Source of the DNA: JAXMHQ01 sp046346665
GTDB lineage: Bacteria; Verrucomicrobiota; Verrucomicrobiia; Limisphaerales; JAXMHQ01
DNA: 64,000 nucleotides
Reading direction: 5' to 3'
NCBI GenBank assembly: GCA_046346665.1
Contig: JAXMHQ010000024.1
Location: 20,584-84,583, forward strand
Shown: one piece after another, positions 1-7,852 of the stretch
Layout: every line of letters starts with the position of its first letter
Position numbering within the stretch: position 1 is the first letter of the stretch
Notes under the pieces: generated by a model
What the model saw: the letters and a program-made list of their open reading frames with translations, nothing else
What the model was told of the DNA's origin: nothing
Databases searched by the model: none
Program-made: the position numbers and the translations under genes

Positions 1-1
1 G

Positions 2-1663
2 ACCGACAGTTTGTTCTCGGACCTGTTTTTTGCCTATCAACAAAACCCGCTGATCTGGCCCGACGACTGGAACATCCCGGAATCCGGCAACGGCATCCCG
101 GATTTGCTGGACGAGATCAAGTGGGAGCTGGACTGGGTGTTGCGGATGCAGAATGCGAACGGCTCGGTGCTGTCGAAGATGGGGGCCAACGGCGGGTCGT
201 CGCCCCCGAGCGCCACGGCCGACCAGGTGTTTTACGGGGCGGAAAGCACCTCCGCCACGCTGAGCGCGGCCGGCAGCTTTGCGCACGCCGTGCGCGTTTA
301 TCGGTCGGTCGGCATGACCAATTACGCCAACACGCTCAGCAACGCCGCCGTCACGGCCTACAACTGGGCCGTGGCGAATCCGGCGGTGCTGTTCAACAAC
401 GCCGGGTTCTCCAGCGCCGATCCCGAGGTCAACGACGCCGGCCGGCTGAACTTGCGCATCCGCGCGGCGATTTTCCTCTACGACATCACCGGCCAGGCGG
501 CCTACAAGACGTTCGTGGAATCCAATTACGGTTCCGTCCAGGCCATCTCCTCGGGTTGGTGGGGCCCCTATCAGAGTTCCATCCAGGACGCCCTGCTCTA
601 TTACACCACGTTGCCGGGTGTTTCGACATCGGTCGCCAATGGCATCCGGAATTCCAAGCAGAACTCGATCAATGGCGGCGATTTCTACGGCGCATGGACC
701 GCCCAGACCGACGCCTACCGGGCTTACGAGCCCGATGCGCAATACGATTGGGGCAACAATTCCATCAAGAGCCACGCGGGAATTCTCCTGGCCGACCAGC
801 TCACTTACGGGTTGAATCCCGCCGCCGCCGCCGGTTACAAGGCCGCCTCGGCCGGCTACATTCACTACATTCACGGCGTGAACCCGTTCACGATGGTTTA
901 CCTGTCGAACATGTATGATTACGGCGCGGAGAACTGCGTGAACGAGTTTTATCACACCTGGTTCGGCAACGGCACGATCTGGGACAACGCGCTCACCTCG
1001 CCGAACGGTCCGCCGCCCGGTTATCTCCCCGGCGGCGCGAACAAGAACTTCGCGCCCGACGCGTCCTACAGCGGCCCGCGGCTCGCGCCGCCCATGGACC
1101 AGCCGCCGCAGAAATCCTACAAGGATTGGAACACGTCGTGGCCGGAAGATTCGTGGGAAGTGACCGAGCCGGACATTCTGTACCAGGCGGCCTACCTGTT
1201 CCTGCTTTCGAAACTGGTGCATCCGCTGAGTTACTCCGATTGGACCACGGGTTACGGGCTGACCGGGGCGGCGGCGAATCCGACGGCCGATCCGGACGGC
1301 GATGGGGTTCAGAATCTGATGGAATACGCGTTCAACCTGTCGCCGCAGACGAATGATGCGCCGGCGCTGCCGCAATTCAGTTTGCAGCCGTGGGCGTCGG
1401 GTCCTCAGACGAATACGTTCCTGACGGTGCAATTCCCGCGTCAACTGGGCCAGAGCAACCTGACCTACGTGGTGGAGGCGTCGGAAGACCTCGTGACCTG
1501 GAGTTCGCTGTTCAGCGCGACCGGGACGAACACGCCCGCCGGACCGGGGTTTGTTTCCGAAAGCGGCACTGCCTACCTGCGGCAGGAAACCGTGCACGAC
1601 ACCGCGGCGGTGGAAACGTCCATCGCCCCGCGCTTCGTCCGGTTCCGGCTGGTGTTGAATTAA
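2..1663 (+). CDS. Glycoside hydrolase family 9 endoglucanase, 5' end missing
   Basis: The open frame runs in from the left edge (codons from base 2), so the true start, signal peptide and the GH9 DAGD-type catalytic aspartates lie outside the window. The visible part opens with the GH9-like stretch WNIPESGNGIPDLLDEIKWE and continues through DWVLRMQNANGSVLSKMG. The catalytic region appears to end near residue 400, after WEVTEPDILYQAAY, which would carry the acid/base Glu. It is followed by a calcium-type DPDGDGVQNLMEYAF segment (about residues 430-448) and a C-terminal beta module ending RFVRFRLVLN. GH9 enzymes hydrolyse beta-1,4-glucans such as cellulose outside the cell. The usual HHR motif is not obvious, so substrate and processivity are open. 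The tail resembles those of the GH74 and GH5 enzymes in this window. Confidence 0.85.
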   Translation, partial: TDSLFSDLFFAYQQNPLIWPDDWNIPESGNGIPDLLDEIKWELDWVLRMQNANGSVLSKMGANGGSSPPSATADQVFYGAESTSATLSAAGSFAHAVRVYRSVGMTNYANTLSNAAVTAYNWAVANPAVLFNNAGFSSADPEVNDAGRLNLRIRAAIFLYDITGQAAYKTFVESNYGSVQAISSGWWGPYQSSIQDALLYYTTLPGVSTSVANGIRNSKQNSINGGDFYGAWTAQTDAYRAYEPDAQYDWGNNSIKSHAGILLADQLTYGLNPAAAAGYKAASAGYIHYIHGVNPFTMVYLSNMYDYGAENCVNEFYHTWFGNGTIWDNALTSPNGPPPGYLPGGANKNFAPDASYSGPRLAPPMDQPPQKSYKDWNTSWPEDSWEVTEPDILYQAAYLFLLSKLVHPLSYSDWTTGYGLTGAAANPTADPDGDGVQNLMEYAFNLSPQTNDAPALPQFSLQPWASGPQTNTFLTVQFPRQLGQSNLTYVVEASEDLVTWSSLFSATGTNTPAGPGFVSESGTAYLRQETVHDTAAVETSIAPRFVRFRLVLN

Positions 1664-1675
1664 GACCGCCGCGGA

Positions 1676-2482
1676 TCAGTTCGCGCAGGCGTGCTGGGAA
1701 TACCAGATCCAATCCGGATTGTTCTTGCCGTCGTTGAAGATCGGGCTGTAACCGGACGCCTTGAGCAGGACATCCGTCTTCCACTTGTGCGCCTCGCCGT
1801 GGCCGTCGCAAAATGAAAATCCGCAGCAGCCGCCGAGGTAGGCCGCGGGCGGGTCCGGGAACGTGGTGTGAGTCGGCTGTGTGGCGACCTGGAGGTAGCC
1901 GTCGTTGATTGTGGCGGGGTTTTCCTCGCAAAAGACGAACAGATCCGAAGGCGACGGCCGGGTGATGCTGGATTGTTTCACGTATTGTTTCCCGGGGGCG
2001 TTGAAATTGATTTTGCCGATGAGATATTTGCAGCCTACCTGGCCGTTCATGCTGTAGCTGCGAATCCGCTGGCCGTTCTTGGAGAGCGTCACGTCCGCGG
2101 GCGACCGGTAGACGGCGAGCTGGTTGGCCAGGTAAGGCGCCAGGAGGCCTTTCGTGTAGAGATCCCGGTTCGTGTTGCCGCCTTCGTAGTTCAATCCCTC
2201 GATGTAAGTCGCCGTGCTGACATCGATCCACGCCTTGCTGCCGGGGGACGGCGGATTGTACGGCGCATTGGGCAGCAGGACATCGTCGTTGTCCTCGGCG
2301 TACATCCGCGCGCCGAGCTGGAGCTGTTTGAGATTGTTGATCGATTGGGTTTTCCAGGCCTGCATCTTGGATTTCGCCAGGGCCGGCAGCAGCATGGCGG
2401 CTAGAATCCCGATGATGGCGATGACGACAAGCAGCTCAATCAATGTGAAACCGCGCCGCGCGCAATGGATTGACGGCCTCAT
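1676..2482 (-). CDS. Type II secretion/type IV pilus-like pseudopilin
   Basis: A 268-residue protein with a classical prepilin start: a short basic leader (MRPSIHCARRG), cleavage site G11/F12, Glu at mature position 5, then the hydrophobic helix FTLIELLVVIAIIGILAAML. A globular domain follows, with FCDGHGEAHKW near the C-terminus, the pattern of the DUF1559-like pseudopilins that are abundant in verrucomicrobia and planctomycetes. It should be processed by a prepilin peptidase and sit in the inner membrane facing the periplasm. Its ATG overlaps the stop of the upstream SDR gene (ATGA), suggesting translational coupling. It faces the GH9 gene tail to tail with only 12 bases between. Its partner and cargo are unknown; such proteins are usually multicopy and not all belong to a secretion machine. 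Confidence 0.9.
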   Translation of the reverse strand: MRPSIHCARRGFTLIELLVVIAIIGILAAMLLPALAKSKMQAWKTQSINNLKQLQLGARMYAEDNDDVLLPNAPYNPPSPGSKAWIDVSTATYIEGLNYEGGNTNRDLYTKGLLAPYLANQLAVYRSPADVTLSKNGQRIRSYSMNGQVGCKYLIGKINFNAPGKQYVKQSSITRPSPSDLFVFCEENPATINDGYLQVATQPTHTTFPDPPAAYLGGCCGFSFCDGHGEAHKWKTDVLLKASGYSPIFNDGKNNPDWIWYSQHACAN

Positions 2483-3204
2483 GCTTTGCCCAGGGCTGAC
2501 TGCAGGTCCATCCCGGCGTAATCCTGCGCGCGGAAAAACCGGCCGCTGATGCCGTCGTTCAGCAGCGCGGGCACGAGCGCGCCGGGGAGAACGGAGGCGG
2601 GATCGTTGGGGGCCTTCGGCCCGCCCAGGTCCGTCCGCAGCCAGCCGGGATCGAGCAGGTTCATCTGCACGCCCGTGCCGGCGAGGCGCGGGACGAAATC
2701 GCGAACGAACTTGTCGACCGCCGCCTTCGAGACCGCGTACGGCGTGAGGTTCGGCTCGTTCATGATCCCGGACGTCACGTTAATCACCCGGCCCCATTTG
2801 CGCTCCAGCATGGGCGGGACCAGCCGGTAGCAAATCCGGGCCAGGCTGATGACGTTCACCTCGAAACTCTTCCGGAAATCCTGCGCGGGAATGTCCCACG
2901 GATTTTCCCGCCACGGCGTCATGATGGCGGCGTTGTTGTAGACGATGTCGATGTGCCCGGCCTTTTTCAGCGCGGCGTCGAGCATGGCGTCCACTTGCGC
3001 CTGGTCGGACAATTCGCCGGCGACGGCGGCGACTTGCACGCCGAGTTTCTCCAGATTGGCGGCCAGGTCGCGCGTGTGGGCGAGGTCGCGGCTGTGCAGG
3101 ATGACGTTGGATCCGAGCCCGGCGAGGCCTTCGCTGACGTGCCGGCCAACGCCGCGACTGGCGCCGGTGACGAGGGACCATTTGTTTTGAAGCGGTTTTG
3201 CCAT
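2479..3204 (-). CDS. Short-chain dehydrogenase/reductase
   Basis: A 241-residue classical SDR with a Rossmann fold. The cofactor motif TGASRGVG is at residues 13-20, NNA at 90-92, and the catalytic Ser near 145 with Tyr156 and Lys160 (YAVSK). It should reduce or oxidise a carbonyl/alcohol with NAD(P)(H); the substrate cannot be told from sequence. I chose the ATG at 3204 (MAKPLQ) because an earlier TTG would overlap the preceding lipoprotein gene, whose stop lies 13 bases upstream. It is the middle gene of a lipoprotein-SDR-pseudopilin run on the minus strand, and its stop overlaps the pseudopilin start. Nothing links the three functionally beyond spacing. Confidence 0.9.
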   Translation of the reverse strand: MAKPLQNKWSLVTGASRGVGRHVSEGLAGLGSNVILHSRDLAHTRDLAANLEKLGVQVAAVAGELSDQAQVDAMLDAALKKAGHIDIVYNNAAIMTPWRENPWDIPAQDFRKSFEVNVISLARICYRLVPPMLERKWGRVINVTSGIMNEPNLTPYAVSKAAVDKFVRDFVPRLAGTGVQMNLLDPGWLRTDLGGPKAPNDPASVLPGALVPALLNDGISGRFFRAQDYAGMDLQSALGKA

Positions 3205-3217
3205 GAGAGGATGTGGT

Positions 3218-4345
3218 CTATTGCCCAACGGGGAGTGTCAGCAGCGGGGATTTCCCGGAGCCTGTGCTGGCCTGGAGCTGGAACAGGATGTTCAACAGGT
3301 TGAAGGTGACTTTGGAATTCTGGTCGTCATCGGCGATGTAAAACCACCAGTCCCGGTAGCGCACGGCCACGGCGGCCCGCGGGGGTTTGTCCCGCCGGGA
3401 ATGGATGGTCATCACCTCCCCGCTCAAGGTGTGCCAGTCGAAGGCGGTCCCGTCCGAGTTGCGCGTGACGGTCAGAAGCCCCTCCTGCACGTGGGGCGGC
3501 GGGGGTTCGACGGAGGTGGACAGGAAGAAAAGGATGCCCATGAGCGAACGGCAGCGGATCCCAAGTTCATCCGGCTGCCGATGGAAAGGGAACGCGGTGA
3601 TGAGAAAATCGCTCCGGCCGGATTCGAGTTCCAGGTCGCGGCGGACGGACAGTGCATCCGCGGCGAGGGGTGAATTGGGGTCGGCGGGCAGGCGAATCCA
3701 GAAATGCGGTTCGCGGCCCGGGACGTTGGTTTCATGCATCTGGCGTTCCCAGTTGAGCCCGACGAGGCCTGCGTCCTGCAGCGCCTGGAAGCGCCGGGTG
3801 AAGTCGAGAAACCGCTCGTAATCCGGCGCGCGGGCCGGCGTCGGCCCGCTCGCGGTGGGAACATTGAACAGGTCGTTCATGCGCAGCACGGTCACCAGCA
3901 TGAGTCGCTTGGTGCTCCAACCGCTCTGGGAAAAGAGCATGACCGAATCGAGCGGCACGGGCGAAAGAAGCCGCTCGGCAAACTGGTCGCCGGTCAGCGG
4001 CGTGTAGGTGATGGTGGGATGCTCCGAATAACTGAGCGCCGCGCCCAGGTTGCCCTGGCCGGTCGTGGGGCCGGTGTTCAACTGCCCGCCCGCATTTACC
4101 GCAGCATCGTAGCCGTAGGACGTCACGACGGAACCCAACTCAAGAAAAAGCGGTGTGTCGTTGTAGCGAATGCGCACCAGGTTCAGCAACATCTGTTCGT
4201 CGCCCGACCGGACGATCTGCTGGTTGTAATCCGGGCGGTCCTCGCGAATTGCCTTCGGCCCAAGCCCCGTCACGCAACCGGTTGCCAACAGGGCCGCCAT
4301 CAACACCGGCAAAACCGGCCGCCACAATCGAAATGAAAATTTCAT
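3218..4345 (-). CDS. Predicted lipoprotein of unknown function
   Basis: A 375-residue protein with a type II signal peptide: basic start MKFSFRLWRP, hydrophobic core, and lipobox LLATGC with Cys24 as the lipidated residue. The body begins with a conserved-looking stretch (DYNQQIVRSGDEQMLLNLVRIRYNDTPLFLELGSV) seen in uncharacterised exported proteins of several phyla; I know no function. The ATG at 4345 is preferred over upstream in-frame codons because it puts the signal peptide at the N-terminus; the extra upstream residues would be translated from the inverted repeat. It heads the minus-strand run with the SDR and pseudopilin and diverges from the VOC gene, so its promoter should lie in 4346-4622. 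Confidence 0.75.
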   Translation of the reverse strand: MKFSFRLWRPVLPVLMAALLATGCVTGLGPKAIREDRPDYNQQIVRSGDEQMLLNLVRIRYNDTPLFLELGSVVTSYGYDAAVNAGGQLNTGPTTGQGNLGAALSYSEHPTITYTPLTGDQFAERLLSPVPLDSVMLFSQSGWSTKRLMLVTVLRMNDLFNVPTASGPTPARAPDYERFLDFTRRFQALQDAGLVGLNWERQMHETNVPGREPHFWIRLPADPNSPLAADALSVRRDLELESGRSDFLITAFPFHRQPDELGIRCRSLMGILFFLSTSVEPPPPHVQEGLLTVTRNSDGTAFDWHTLSGEVMTIHSRRDKPPRAAVAVRYRDWWFYIADDDQNSKVTFNLLNILFQLQASTGSGKSPLLTLPVGQ

Positions 4346-4417
4346 CTGCCCGACTTCTGGATTGCGAGACTCAAAGTGTCCGGTTCCGCCTGCGAAATCA
4401 AGCTCTCCGGCACTGCG

Positions 4418-4496
4418 CGGGAGGGACGAGCTACGGCGAGTCCCCAACTCAAGCAACAAAGATCAGGATGGGGACTCGCATAGCTCGTCCCTCCCG
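4418..4496. repeat. Imperfect inverted repeat between divergent genes
   Basis: Arms at 4418-4445 and 4470-4496 share the pattern GGGAGGGACGAGCTA...GAGTCCCC and are reverse complements except for a small mismatch/indel. The 24-base spacer is AT-richer. The motif (GGGAGGGAC next to GTCCC) matches the twin-hairpin family seen at 15838, 54866 and 61593. It lies in the 277-base divergent region between the lipoprotein and VOC genes, so it is not simply a 3' terminator. Confidence 0.75.
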
Positions 4497-4622
4497 GTTG
4501 TTGGACCCTCAGTTCAAATCGCACCCGAAGCGCTTCCGCGAGTTGACCTGGAACGGCAGGCGGCACAGACTGTCGTGCCGGACGCGCCCGTCCTGATGAA
4601 GTCAACTGAACTGCTTTGCCCC

Positions 4623-5522
4623 ATGAAAACATTCATTTCCAACCTGCGAACGGTTTTGCTGGCCGGATTGCTCTGCGGGTCCGCATCGCCCCCCGCCACT
4701 GCCGGTCCTATAGACAACCTGCCTCCGCTGACCACGGTCTCGGGCAGCCCGCGCTTGCCCGGAAAGTTCGTCTGGGCCGACCTCGTTACGGACGACCTGG
4801 CGGGCGCGCAAAAATTCTACAGCGGCCTGTTCGGATGGACCTTTCGCGATTACGACGGGTATCTCGTGGCGGCGAACGACGAGCGGCCGCTGTGCGGGAT
4901 GTTCCAGCGCCCGAAGCCGTCGGATCCCGCCAAAAAGCCGCGATGGATCGGATACATCTCGGTCCCCAGCGTCGGCCGCGTGGCGCAGACTGTCACCAAT
5001 GCCGGCGGCAGAATCCTGGCCTCCGCCCAAAAACTGCCGAATCGGGGCGAACAAGCCACGTTCGCCGATCCGGAGGGCGCGCTGTTCGGGGTCGTCCGGT
5101 CGAGCGCCGGGGATCCGCAGGATTTTCTGGCCGACCCGGGCGATTGGATCTGGATTCAATTGATGAGCCGCGATGCGCGCAAGGCGGCGGAATTTTATCG
5201 TTCCGTCGCGGGATACGACATCCTGGAGAACACGAACAGTGCGCGGGCGAGCGATTATATCCTGGCCGCGGAGGGTTACGCACGGGCGACGGTGCGCGGG
5301 TTACCGGCGGATGCGGCCGACATTCGGCCGACATGGCTGCTGTTTGTGCGCGTGAAAAGCGTGCCGGATTCGATCGCCCGGGCGAAGGAGCTTGGGGGCA
5401 AGACGCTGCTGGAACCCAGGCCGGAGCTTTTCGGCGGGAAACTCGCCGTCGTCGGGGATCCTTCGGGCGCGGCCGTGGGCATCATGGAATGGTCGGGACA
5501 ACCTTCGAAGGGAGCGCCGTGA
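4623..5522 (+). CDS. Exported two-domain VOC (glyoxalase-fold) protein
   Basis: A 299-residue protein starting at the ATG MKTFISN, with a probable Sec signal peptide in residues 1-28 (LLAGLLCGSASPPATAGP). Two VOC modules follow, about residues 45-155 (FVWADLVTDDLAGAQKFYSG) and 165-290 (WIWIQLMSRDARKAAEFYRS), each with the beta-alpha-beta-beta-beta pattern. VOC domains can bind metal or small ligands, act as lyases/dioxygenases, or confer antibiotic binding; metal ligands are not clear here. Export is unusual for this fold, which is normally cytoplasmic, and suggests a binding role. The stop is 1 base from the start of the next small gene, so the two are co-translated. Confidence 0.8.
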   Translation: MKTFISNLRTVLLAGLLCGSASPPATAGPIDNLPPLTTVSGSPRLPGKFVWADLVTDDLAGAQKFYSGLFGWTFRDYDGYLVAANDERPLCGMFQRPKPSDPAKKPRWIGYISVPSVGRVAQTVTNAGGRILASAQKLPNRGEQATFADPEGALFGVVRSSAGDPQDFLADPGDWIWIQLMSRDARKAAEFYRSVAGYDILENTNSARASDYILAAEGYARATVRGLPADAADIRPTWLLFVRVKSVPDSIARAKELGGKTLLEPRPELFGGKLAVVGDPSGAAVGIMEWSGQPSKGAP

Positions 5523-5523
5523 T

Positions 5524-5844
5524 ATGAAACGATGCCTGACAATTACAACGCTTATGGCCGGATTGTTGTTGCCGGCGGGGTTTTATTGCGGTTGCGAGAG
5601 CACGGGCGGCGGGGCCCAGGTCGGCGTCGGTGTCTACTACGGCACGGGCTGGTATGATCCGTGGTACAACGGATCGGATTATTATCCGCCCGATGTGATC
5701 GTCACTCCGCCGGAGCCGGGGCGCCCGGATTTGAAGCCGGAGCATCCCATCGTCAAACCGACCCCGCCTCCCCGGCCGGCGCCGGGCCCCATGCCGTCCA
5801 TCCCCTCGTCGCCGCGACCGTCGGGTCGAGCCGGCAGACGCTGA
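5524..5844 (+). CDS. Small proline-rich exported protein, possible lipoprotein
   Basis: A 106-residue protein with a basic start and hydrophobic segment (MKRCLTITTLMAGLLLPAG) followed by FYCGCEST. The Cys could be lipidated, although the lipobox is not canonical. The rest is Gly/Tyr-rich, then strongly Pro-rich (about residues 58-100, with PTPPPRPAPGP). Such sequences are usually flexible periplasmic or cell-envelope spacers. It starts 1 base after the VOC stop. No domain is recognised. Confidence 0.65.
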   Translation: MKRCLTITTLMAGLLLPAGFYCGCESTGGGAQVGVGVYYGTGWYDPWYNGSDYYPPDVIVTPPEPGRPDLKPEHPIVKPTPPPRPAPGPMPSIPSSPRPSGRAGRR

Positions 5845-5941
5845 CTTTTTTCGAATGACGGGCAATGCATTCCGGATCGGCCGGCTCCCGGGCGCCGGGC
5901 CGGTGGTTTCCGGCCATTTCCTCTCGAACCGGTATGAAATC

Positions 5942-7096
5942 ATGCGCTTCTGGATTTTGCTGATCTGCCTGGCCTCCGTGGGGACCGGGTTCGGCCAGAC
6001 CAACCTTGTCGACGCGCCCGCGGCGACGAATGCCCCGTCCAAATTCAGGTCGGCGGAAGACGGCTGGTTCGATATCAGCGGTTTCCTGGACGAGAAATAC
6101 GGGTTCCTGCCGATTGTGATCCCCATCACGGAACCGGCGGTGGGCTACGGCGCACTCGGCGGAATCGCGTTCATCAGCCAGCCTCTTGGAAAATCCGTCG
6201 GCAGCCTCGAACGTCCCGACATCACCGCGGTGGGCGGCCTGGGAACGGGGAACGGCTCGTGGGGCGCAGGCGCGGTTGACATCCGCCACTGGTTTCAAAA
6301 CCGCCTTCAGACGCAGGTTGCGGCGGTCTACGCGTCGATCAACCTGGATTATTACGGGCTTGGCAATGATTCGATTCTCAACGGCCATCCGCTGCGCTAC
6401 ACGCTTGAGCCGCGCGGAGTGATGCTGACACCGCGGTACCAGTTTGGCGGATCTCATTTCTGGGCGGGATTGGGATACACCTTCTCGGCGACCGAGGTGA
6501 GTTTCCAGGCGCCGGCCGGCACGCCCGGGCTGCCGTCGTTCAGCCACGAGATAAATGTGGGCGGGCTGCTGCCGTCGGCCACTTACGACACGCGCGACAA
6601 TGTATTCACGCCAAATCGCGGCATGTACCTGGAGGCCGCAGGCGGGCTTTACAGCCCGTCGTTAGGGGGCGACACGGACTTCCAGAAAGCGAACCTGTTG
6701 TACATTCAGTACGTGCCGTTGGGGGACCGGTGGTTTCTGGGTGTGCGCAGCGAGGTGGCGGCGAGTTTCGGGAACTGCCCGTTTTACATGCGGCCCTACC
6801 TCACGCTGCGCGGCGCTCCGGCGATGCGTTACCAGGGACAGGAGATCGCCCAGATCGAGCCGGAATTGCGCTGGCAATTCTGGAAGCGTTACAGTGCCAT
6901 CGTGTTCGTCGGCGGCGGCGGCGCGTGGAACAGTTTCCAGCAATTCAAGAATTCCGAGGGCATTGTGACCGGCGGCCTCGGATTTCGCTACGAACTGGCG
7001 CGCAAGTATGGAATTCACGCCGGGTTCGACGTCGCGTTCAGCGCCGACACCGTCGCGCTTTACATCCAGGTGGGCAGCGCCTGGGCAAGGCCTTAG
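5942..7096 (+). CDS. Omp85/BamA-type outer-membrane beta-barrel protein
   Basis: A 384-residue protein with signal peptide MRFWILLICLASVGTGFGQ. The mature part has alternating aromatic/glycine beta strands typical of the bacterial surface antigen (Omp85) barrel, including YGFLPIVIPITEPAVGYGALGGIAF near the start and repeated DTRDN/GMYLEA strand-turn motifs. It is half the size of BamA and shows no clear POTRA domains, so it belongs with the short patatin-less/POTRA-less Omp85 relatives of unknown role rather than the essential assembly protein. The C-terminus (IQVGSAWARP) lacks the terminal Phe of standard barrels. The ATG at 5942 gives the signal peptide directly. Confidence 0.8.
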   Translation: MRFWILLICLASVGTGFGQTNLVDAPAATNAPSKFRSAEDGWFDISGFLDEKYGFLPIVIPITEPAVGYGALGGIAFISQPLGKSVGSLERPDITAVGGLGTGNGSWGAGAVDIRHWFQNRLQTQVAAVYASINLDYYGLGNDSILNGHPLRYTLEPRGVMLTPRYQFGGSHFWAGLGYTFSATEVSFQAPAGTPGLPSFSHEINVGGLLPSATYDTRDNVFTPNRGMYLEAAGGLYSPSLGGDTDFQKANLLYIQYVPLGDRWFLGVRSEVAASFGNCPFYMRPYLTLRGAPAMRYQGQEIAQIEPELRWQFWKRYSAIVFVGGGGAWNSFQQFKNSEGIVTGGLGFRYELARKYGIHAGFDVAFSADTVALYIQVGSAWARP

Positions 7097-7127
7097 CCGG
7101 AGCGCTTCAGTTGAAAAGGCTTTTAAC

Positions 7128-7157
7128 CACGGATGAGCACGGATGAACACGGATCGA
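7128..7157. repeat. Three tandem decamers CACGGATGAR
   Basis: Between the barrel gene and the HAD gene are three copies with exact period 10: CACGGATGAG, CACGGATGAA and a decayed CACGGATCGA. The same kind of short degenerate tandem block appears at 8912, 43044, 47341, 54255 and 59216. No inverted partner is visible here. Confidence 0.8.
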
Positions 7158-7174
7158 AATAACTGCCTGGAATT

Positions 7175-7852
7175 ATGAGCGAGTCCACCACTGCCGCACG
7201 CGGGATCCTGGTTTCGGATTTCGACGGGACCATGACGGCGTTTGATTTTTACGACCTGGTCAGCCGGGAATTTCCGGAGATTGCCGGGGATTATTGGGTG
7301 CGCTACGAGGCGGGGGAATTGACGCATTTCGAAGCGTTGCGGCGGATCTTCGCCGGCATCCGCGCGCCGGAGGCAAAGATCCTGGAAATCGTGAACGCGA
7401 TGGGGCTCGATCCGCGCATGAAGGAAGCGGTGGCGCTGCTGGAGAAGAACGGCTGGAGCGTGACCGTGGCCTCGGCGGGCTGCGCCTGGTACATCGAACG
7501 ACTGCTGTCCGGCGCCGCGGTGGCCCTGGATGTCCAGGCGAACCCGGGAAGTTACTCCGCCGCGCGCGGGCTGGAAATGCGGCTGCCGGAAAAGTCGCCG
7601 TTTTTTTCGGATCAACTCGGTGTCAACAAGGTGGCCGTGGTGCGGGAAGCCCTGCGCCGCTCTTCCACCGTGGCTTTTGCAGGCGACGGCCGGCCCGACC
7701 TCGCCCCGGCGCTGCTCGTGCCGCCGGAAATGCGGTTCGCCAGGAAATGGCTCGCCAAAAAACTGTCGGAAATCGGCGAGGACTTCCGGCCGTTCGAATC
7801 CTGGTTTGAAATCGCCCAATCCTTGACGGACACTGAACCGCAGCGGCCATGA
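7175..7852 (+). CDS. HAD-IB family phosphatase (MtnX/SerB-like)
   Basis: A 225-residue cytoplasmic protein. HAD motif I is DFDGT at residues 15-19 (nucleophile Asp15, acid/base Asp17); motif II is the Ser in TVASAG; motif III is a Lys near NKVAVV; motif IV is GDGRPD. The small helical cap after motif I marks subclass IB, as in MtnX-like and phosphoserine phosphatases. It should dephosphorylate a small phosphorylated metabolite using Mg2+. The stop overlaps the ATG of the next gene, a glycerol-1-phosphate dehydrogenase (ATGA), so a substrate such as glycerol-1-phosphate or a related polyol phosphate is plausible. This is inference from context only. Confidence 0.85.
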   Translation: MSESTTAARGILVSDFDGTMTAFDFYDLVSREFPEIAGDYWVRYEAGELTHFEALRRIFAGIRAPEAKILEIVNAMGLDPRMKEAVALLEKNGWSVTVASAGCAWYIERLLSGAAVALDVQANPGSYSAARGLEMRLPEKSPFFSDQLGVNKVAVVREALRRSSTVAFAGDGRPDLAPALLVPPEMRFARKWLAKKLSEIGEDFRPFESWFEIAQSLTDTEPQRP

